DNA of 8,117 nucleotides, from assembly GCA_020252385.1 (NCBI GenBank), contig JADCDC010000098.1:1-8117 (forward strand). The letters are read 5' to 3'. Source of the DNA: Aestuariivirga sp. (GTDB lineage: Bacteria > Pseudomonadota > Alphaproteobacteria > Rhizobiales > Aestuariivirgaceae). The notes under the pieces were generated by a model. That model was not told where the DNA came from. It did not search any database and saw nothing but the letters and a program-made list of their open reading frames with translations. Of the stretch, positions 5,761-8,117 are shown piece after piece; within the stretch, counting starts at the first letter, position 1, and each line of letters opens with the position of its first letter. Position numbers and translations under genes: made by a program.

Positions 5761-6687
5761 TCAGTTGGCGCCGGTCACCAGCGGATACTCCGTGGCGTCC
5801 GCGCTCGACCAGTCCCACATGGAGCCCGCATAGTTCTTCGCCTTGATGCCCGCGTTGTTGAGCACCGCCGTCACGAAGCCGGAGCGGATGCCGCCGGTGC
5901 AGTAGGAAATCACCTCCGCATCGGGAGAGGCGCCCAGTGCAGCGAGCTTCGCGCGGATCTGGTCGGGCGGCAGCACATCGCCATTGGCGTCGAGGAAGTC
6001 CTTGTAGAAGACATGCTTGGCGCCCGGCACATGGCCGCCCCGGCTCTCGCCATAAGGCGTCTCGCCGGCATATTCACGCGGCTCACGCGTGTCGAGGATC
6101 ACGACATTCGTGGACCCGAGGAGCTGGCGCAGTTCCTCCTTCTTGACCTCGTAGTCAGCGAGGCGCTTCACCTCGAAGCTGCCATTGCCCGCCACGGGCT
6201 TGATGCCCGGATCGCCGTCCTTGGTAAGTGCGGCGATGCCGCCGTCGACGAAGAAGGCGGAAGGATGGCCGAGCGTGCGCAGCGTCCAAACAATGCGGCC
6301 GTCCTCGCCCCAGCCCTTGACCGAGTCCGCCACCACAACGACCGGCACATCCGCCGAGATGCCCAGCGCCTGGATGCGCTTGGTGAGTTCGGCGTCATCA
6401 TCGAGGAGCTGGCCCTTCTGGGCCTTGTTGTCCTTGGTGAAATAGGGCCATTCGACGGAGACCGCGTTGGCGAGCGGGGCTTCCTCCTTCAGCGCCTTGC
6501 CGCGTACGTCGAGCACGATGGCGCCCCCGGAAATGAGCTGCTTGGCCTCGGCCACCGGAATGACCCATTTCGGGGTTTCAGCGGCGGCGGGCGGAACTGC
6601 GGTGAAAGGGGTGGCGGCGAGCACGCCAACCACGGCGGCGAGCGCCAGGAAAGCGCGCCGCGTGGGATTGTAGGAGACGGTCTGCAT
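5761..6687 (-). CDS. Exported two-domain sulfurtransferase (rhodanese family)
   Basis: The 308-residue protein begins with a twin-arginine-like signal: N-P-T-R10-R11-A-F-L, a hydrophobic stretch (residues 12-25) and an AAA-E junction near 36/37, so it is probably sent to the periplasm. Two rhodanese domains follow. The N-terminal domain (about 42-160; LDVRG, then VVVADSVKGWGEDGR) lacks a cysteine at the active-loop position and is likely structural. The C-terminal domain (about 182-305; ILDTREPREYAGE, GHVPGA) carries the active loop CTGGIRS with Cys263. This is the layout of thiosulfate:cyanide sulfurtransferases, which move sulfane sulfur to cyanide or another acceptor. ATG 6687 is preceded by AGGAGG six bases upstream, which excludes the in-frame ATG at 6750. 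The upstream region is rich in palindromes. Family sure; physiological donor and acceptor unknown. Confidence 0.9.
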   Translation of the reverse strand: MQTVSYNPTRRAFLALAAVVGVLAATPFTAVPPAAAETPKWVIPVAEAKQLISGGAIVLDVRGKALKEEAPLANAVSVEWPYFTKDNKAQKGQLLDDDAELTKRIQALGISADVPVVVVADSVKGWGEDGRIVWTLRTLGHPSAFFVDGGIAALTKDGDPGIKPVAGNGSFEVKRLADYEVKKEELRQLLGSTNVVILDTREPREYAGETPYGESRGGHVPGAKHVFYKDFLDANGDVLPPDQIRAKLAALGASPDAEVISYCTGGIRSGFVTAVLNNAGIKAKNYAGSMWDWSSADATEYPLVTGAN

Positions 6688-6693
6688 GGGAAA

Positions 6694-6699
6694 CCTCCT
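6694..6699 (-). promoter_or_regulatory. Ribosome binding site of the sulfurtransferase gene
   Basis: A perfect AGGAGG on the minus strand, six bases before ATG 6687. It decides the start, which in turn exposes the twin-arginine signal near the N-terminus as expected. Confidence 0.8.
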
Positions 6700-6718
6700 G
6701 CTTGAGCGACTGAGAGAA

Positions 6719-6733
6719 GCCGGACCATCCGGC
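6719..6733. repeat. Palindrome GCCGGA-CCA-TCCGGC in the sulfurtransferase leader
   Basis: A perfect 6-bp inverted repeat with a 3-base centre, about 30 bases upstream of the start codon. In mRNA it could form a short hairpin ahead of the ribosome binding site; as DNA it could be an operator. It is centred at 6726. Confidence 0.4.
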
Positions 6734-6739
6734 AATACT

Positions 6740-6754
6740 CTACTGATCAAGTAG
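6740..6754. repeat. Palindrome CTACT-GATCA-AGTAG
   Basis: 5-bp perfect arms around a 5-base centre (centre 6747), in the probable promoter region of the sulfurtransferase gene. It is a possible operator; the regulator cannot be named. Confidence 0.4.
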
Positions 6755-6779
6755 GCTATTGCTGCCAGTGAAAAGCGGG

Positions 6780-6798
6780 AATTGAGGTTTCCTCAATT
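6780..6798. promoter_or_regulatory. Palindromic operator candidate 1 (TGAGG-N3-CCTCA core)
   Basis: AATTGAGGTTTCCTCAATT: perfect 8-bp arms with a 3-base centre at 6789. It shares the core TGAGG-N3-CCTCA with the next palindrome, whose centre is 22 bases away, as expected for two dimers bound on the same face of the helix. It lies upstream of the sulfurtransferase gene, just beyond the GFA gene's stop. Alternatively it is part of a terminator for the GFA transcript, but no U-run follows directly. Confidence 0.5.
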
Positions 6799-6802
6799 GG
6801 CT

Positions 6803-6819
6803 GCTGAGGAATCCTCAGC
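6803..6819. promoter_or_regulatory. Palindromic operator candidate 2 (TGAGG-N3-CCTCA core)
   Basis: GCTGAGGAATCCTCAGC: perfect 8-bp arms around a single A, centred at 6811. It repeats the TGAGG-N3-CCTCA core of the neighbouring palindrome. The stop codon of the GFA gene (6815-6817) lies inside it. Confidence 0.5.
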
Positions 6820-7192
6820 CTGACGCCTTCGCCCACGAAGGCTTCTTGCCCACGTAGGAATGATACTGCGGCGCCAGTTCCTTGCGGTTGTTGGAATCGA
6901 AGCTGCCCAGCACCAGCGCCACCACCGGCTTGTCATCGATGGCGCCGAGCGTCGAACCGCATTTGGGGCAGAAGCTGCGGCTGGAATAGTCGGAGGAGCG
7001 CCAGGTGGCGGGCCTGCCGCCCGGCCCGGTCCAGCGCACGCTGTCCGCCGGGAATTCCACCCATTCGAGCGTCACCGCGCCCGAGTGGCGCTGGCACATC
7101 TTGCAGGAACAGGTATGCGGCTTCAGTGCTGGCCCCTCCGCCGCGAAGCGGATGTGTCCGCACAGGCATCCGCCTTCGTATACTCTTGCCAT
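6815..7192 (-). CDS. GFA-family (glutathione-dependent formaldehyde-activating enzyme-like) zinc protein
   Basis: The 125-residue protein has the zinc-site pattern of the GFA/CENP-V family: GGCLCG (Cys9, Cys11), the CSCKMCQRHSG segment (Cys28, Cys30, Cys33), and FCPKCGSTLG (Cys75, Cys78). Length is typical. The founding member, Gfa, was described as speeding condensation of formaldehyde with glutathione, but most relatives have no known reaction, so only a small zinc-binding cytosolic protein can be claimed. ATG 7192 fits the family start, though the ribosome binding site is only a G-rich GGGGG about 4 bases upstream. It stands between a 142-base gap and the palindrome-rich leader of the sulfurtransferase gene. 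Co-transcription with the latter is possible but not shown. Confidence 0.87.
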   Translation of the reverse strand: MARVYEGGCLCGHIRFAAEGPALKPHTCSCKMCQRHSGAVTLEWVEFPADSVRWTGPGGRPATWRSSDYSSRSFCPKCGSTLGAIDDKPVVALVLGSFDSNNRKELAPQYHSYVGKKPSWAKASG

Positions 7193-7276
7193 CCGACCCC
7201 CGCCATTCGACTGGCGGCAAAATGAACGATCCGGAGCCAGGCGGAAAGTGAGTTACCGAGATTTAATTCCGCCTAA

Positions 7277-7322
7277 AGCGCGTTCCGACCAGGTGGAAAC
7301 ACCTGGTCGAAAAGAACTCGCT
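7277..7322. repeat. Intergenic palindromic repeat-like element (long hairpin, GAAA loop)
   Basis: A perfect 10-bp inverted repeat (CGACCAGGTG, 7286-7295; CACCTGGTCG, 7300-7309) with a GAAA loop. Outer arms AGCGCGTTC (7277-7285) and GAACTCGCT (7314-7322) extend it with one mismatch, leaving AAAA (7310-7313) as a bulge. The string 'taaagcgcgttccga', a long stem with a GGAAAC loop, then 'agaactcgctccagatcatgctct' resembles the short dispersed palindromic elements common between genes in Rhizobiales; this is recalled, not searched. It lies between the DUF1028 stop and the GFA start and may also end the DUF1028 transcript. Confidence 0.5.
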
Positions 7323-7334
7323 CCAGATCATGCT

Positions 7335-8012
7335 CTAAGGATCACCCGGCACGCCATAGCTCGGCGCCGCGGTGGGGTCGAGTGCCCGCTGGAGATAGGC
7401 GCCCATCTGCGGCTTGTAGGCATCCCACAAGCGGCGCAGCGCCATGACCGGATTCTCGTCGTCCCAGTCGACGCGGAGCGACACCAGCGGAAAGGCCTGC
7501 TCGTGATGAACGATAAGCGCTGCGGAATGGACCGGCCCCTCCTCCCCGCCGGAGAGGAGGCCGGCTTCGAGCGCGTGCAGCAGGCGCTCTGCCAGGTGCT
7601 GGCCCGCCGTGGCGGCAAAGGCAATCGTCATCACATGCGGCAGCGTCGAGTGCTTGAGCAGGTTTCCCGCCGCCACGCAGTCCCGCTGCTCCGAGACGCC
7701 ATGCGTGCCGAGAATGTGCTTTCCCGACCATGACGCGGCCCTGCCCTCGGCATCGACGGCGGTAAGTTGCCGGTAGTCGATGAAGGGCCGGTCCTTCACC
7801 ACCGCCTTGATCGCGTCCCGGGCGGAAAGCCCATACTCCATCTGGTCGAGCAGCATGGGGCCGAGGTCGGGGTCCGTCACGTTCTGTGTGGCGACGGCAC
7901 CCACCCCGGCGCGGGCATGCGGGCAGCGCGCGCCGACCGCGATCGATGATGTGGTGATGGCAACCCCGAAGGCCCCGGTCTTGGCGCAGCGCCCTGCGAT
8001 GGAGAAGGTCAT
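7335..8012 (-). CDS. DUF1028-family protein (putative Ntn-hydrolase fold)
   Basis: The 225-residue protein matches DUF1028 throughout: N-terminal MTFSIAGRCAKTGAFGVAITT, then 'AVGARCPHARAGVGAVATQ', 'GLSARDAIKAV', 'RQLTAVDAEGRAASWSG', the core GVSEQRDCVAAGNLL, 'GGEEGPVHSAALIV' and 'SLRVDWDDENPV'. Family members are thought to have an N-terminal nucleophile hydrolase fold, but no reaction is established. Thr2 would become the N-terminal residue after Met removal, which fits such chemistry but is only an inference. It is cytosolic. ATG 8012 follows the RidA-family stop by 16 bases with only a weak GAG upstream, so translation may be coupled to RidA. In many proteobacteria DUF1028 sits beside RidA, M20 peptidases and peptide/amino-acid transporters, suggesting a role in using amino compounds. 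Confidence 0.87.
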   Translation of the reverse strand: MTFSIAGRCAKTGAFGVAITTSSIAVGARCPHARAGVGAVATQNVTDPDLGPMLLDQMEYGLSARDAIKAVVKDRPFIDYRQLTAVDAEGRAASWSGKHILGTHGVSEQRDCVAAGNLLKHSTLPHVMTIAFAATAGQHLAERLLHALEAGLLSGGEEGPVHSAALIVHHEQAFPLVSLRVDWDDENPVMALRRLWDAYKPQMGAYLQRALDPTAAPSYGVPGDP

Positions 8013-8028
8013 GTGATTACTCGGGGCA

Positions 8029-8117
8029 TCAATCGGGAATGACGGCCGTCACCTCGATCTCCACCACCCATTCGGGGCGTGCGAGCGCGGTGATGACGAG
8101 GCCGGTGGAACAGGGGA
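8029..8117 (-). CDS. RidA (YjgF/YER057c/UK114) family protein, C-terminal end only
   Basis: The frame enters at the right edge on the minus strand and ends at TGA 8031-8029, giving the last 28 residues. The ending 'GLVITALARPEWVVEIEVTAVIPD' is the typical RidA C-terminus. It includes the Arg in 'ARPEW' that aligns with the catalytic arginine holding the substrate carboxylate, and the Glu-x-Glu strand. RidA proteins hydrolyse reactive enamine/imine intermediates, such as 2-aminoacrylate, to keto acids and ammonia; some subfamilies do so for pathway-specific amines. The subfamily cannot be judged from the tail. It lies 16 bases upstream of DUF1028 on the same strand, so the two are very likely co-transcribed. 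Confidence 0.8.
   Translation of the reverse strand, partial: PCSTGLVITALARPEWVVEIEVTAVIPD

Noticed and set aside
4839..5846. 335-codon plus-strand frame
   Set aside because: It is the antisense shadow of the histidine-rich membrane hydroxylase gene, without its own family motifs.
5530..6705. 391-codon plus-strand frame
   Set aside because: It is antisense to the sulfurtransferase gene, whose active-site loop and signal peptide make the minus strand the coding one.
7005..7733. 242-codon plus-strand frame crossing the GFA-DUF1028 gap
   Set aside because: It is antisense to two recognised genes and has no motif; the open frame reflects GC bias.

Overview
The window looks like GC-rich chromosomal DNA from an aerobic alphaproteobacterium, most likely in the Rhizobiales (Hyphomicrobiales). 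The evidence is the gene families present, a FixK/FNR-type box, and an intergenic palindrome resembling the short dispersed elements common in that order. No tRNA, rRNA, CRISPR array, insertion sequence or phage gene was seen. Nine complete genes and two genes cut by the window edges fill almost all of it. The largest gene-free gap is about 196 bases.

Left part (1-1291): the C-terminal end of a TetR-family regulator with a BetI-like tail (+) converges on an OsmC/YhfA-type thiol protein and a HutD/Ves-family cupin (both -). Centre (1397-4884): divergent from hutD-like is a tight two-gene unit (+). It encodes an amidohydrolase that closely resembles enamidase, the enzyme that opens the 6-oxo-tetrahydronicotinate ring, and an SMP-30/gluconolactonase-type lactonase ten bases downstream. 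After a gap rich in signals comes an ArgE-type M20 deacylase (+). Right part (4881-8117), all on the minus strand: a sterol desaturase/fatty acid hydroxylase-family membrane protein, an exported two-domain sulfurtransferase, a GFA-family zinc protein, a DUF1028 protein, and the C-terminal end of a RidA-family enamine/imine deaminase.

Several genes suggest breakdown of nitrogenous compounds: a cyclic enamide hydrolase, a lactonase, an amide deacylase, and a RidA protein that disarms reactive enamines, paired with DUF1028. Whether they share one pathway cannot be decided here, because transporters and upstream oxidoreductases would lie outside the window.

The most interesting non-coding signal is in the 3537-3732 gap. 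A textbook intrinsic terminator there points to the minus strand, where no gene exists. A perfect FNR/FixK box sits 41.5 bases upstream of a plausible minus-strand start. Together they outline a possible oxygen-responsive small RNA of about 130 nt. A second regulatory hot spot is the 127-base region upstream of the sulfurtransferase. It holds two copies of TGAGG-N3-CCTCA spaced 22 bases apart and two further palindromes, all at near-multiples of 21 bases.
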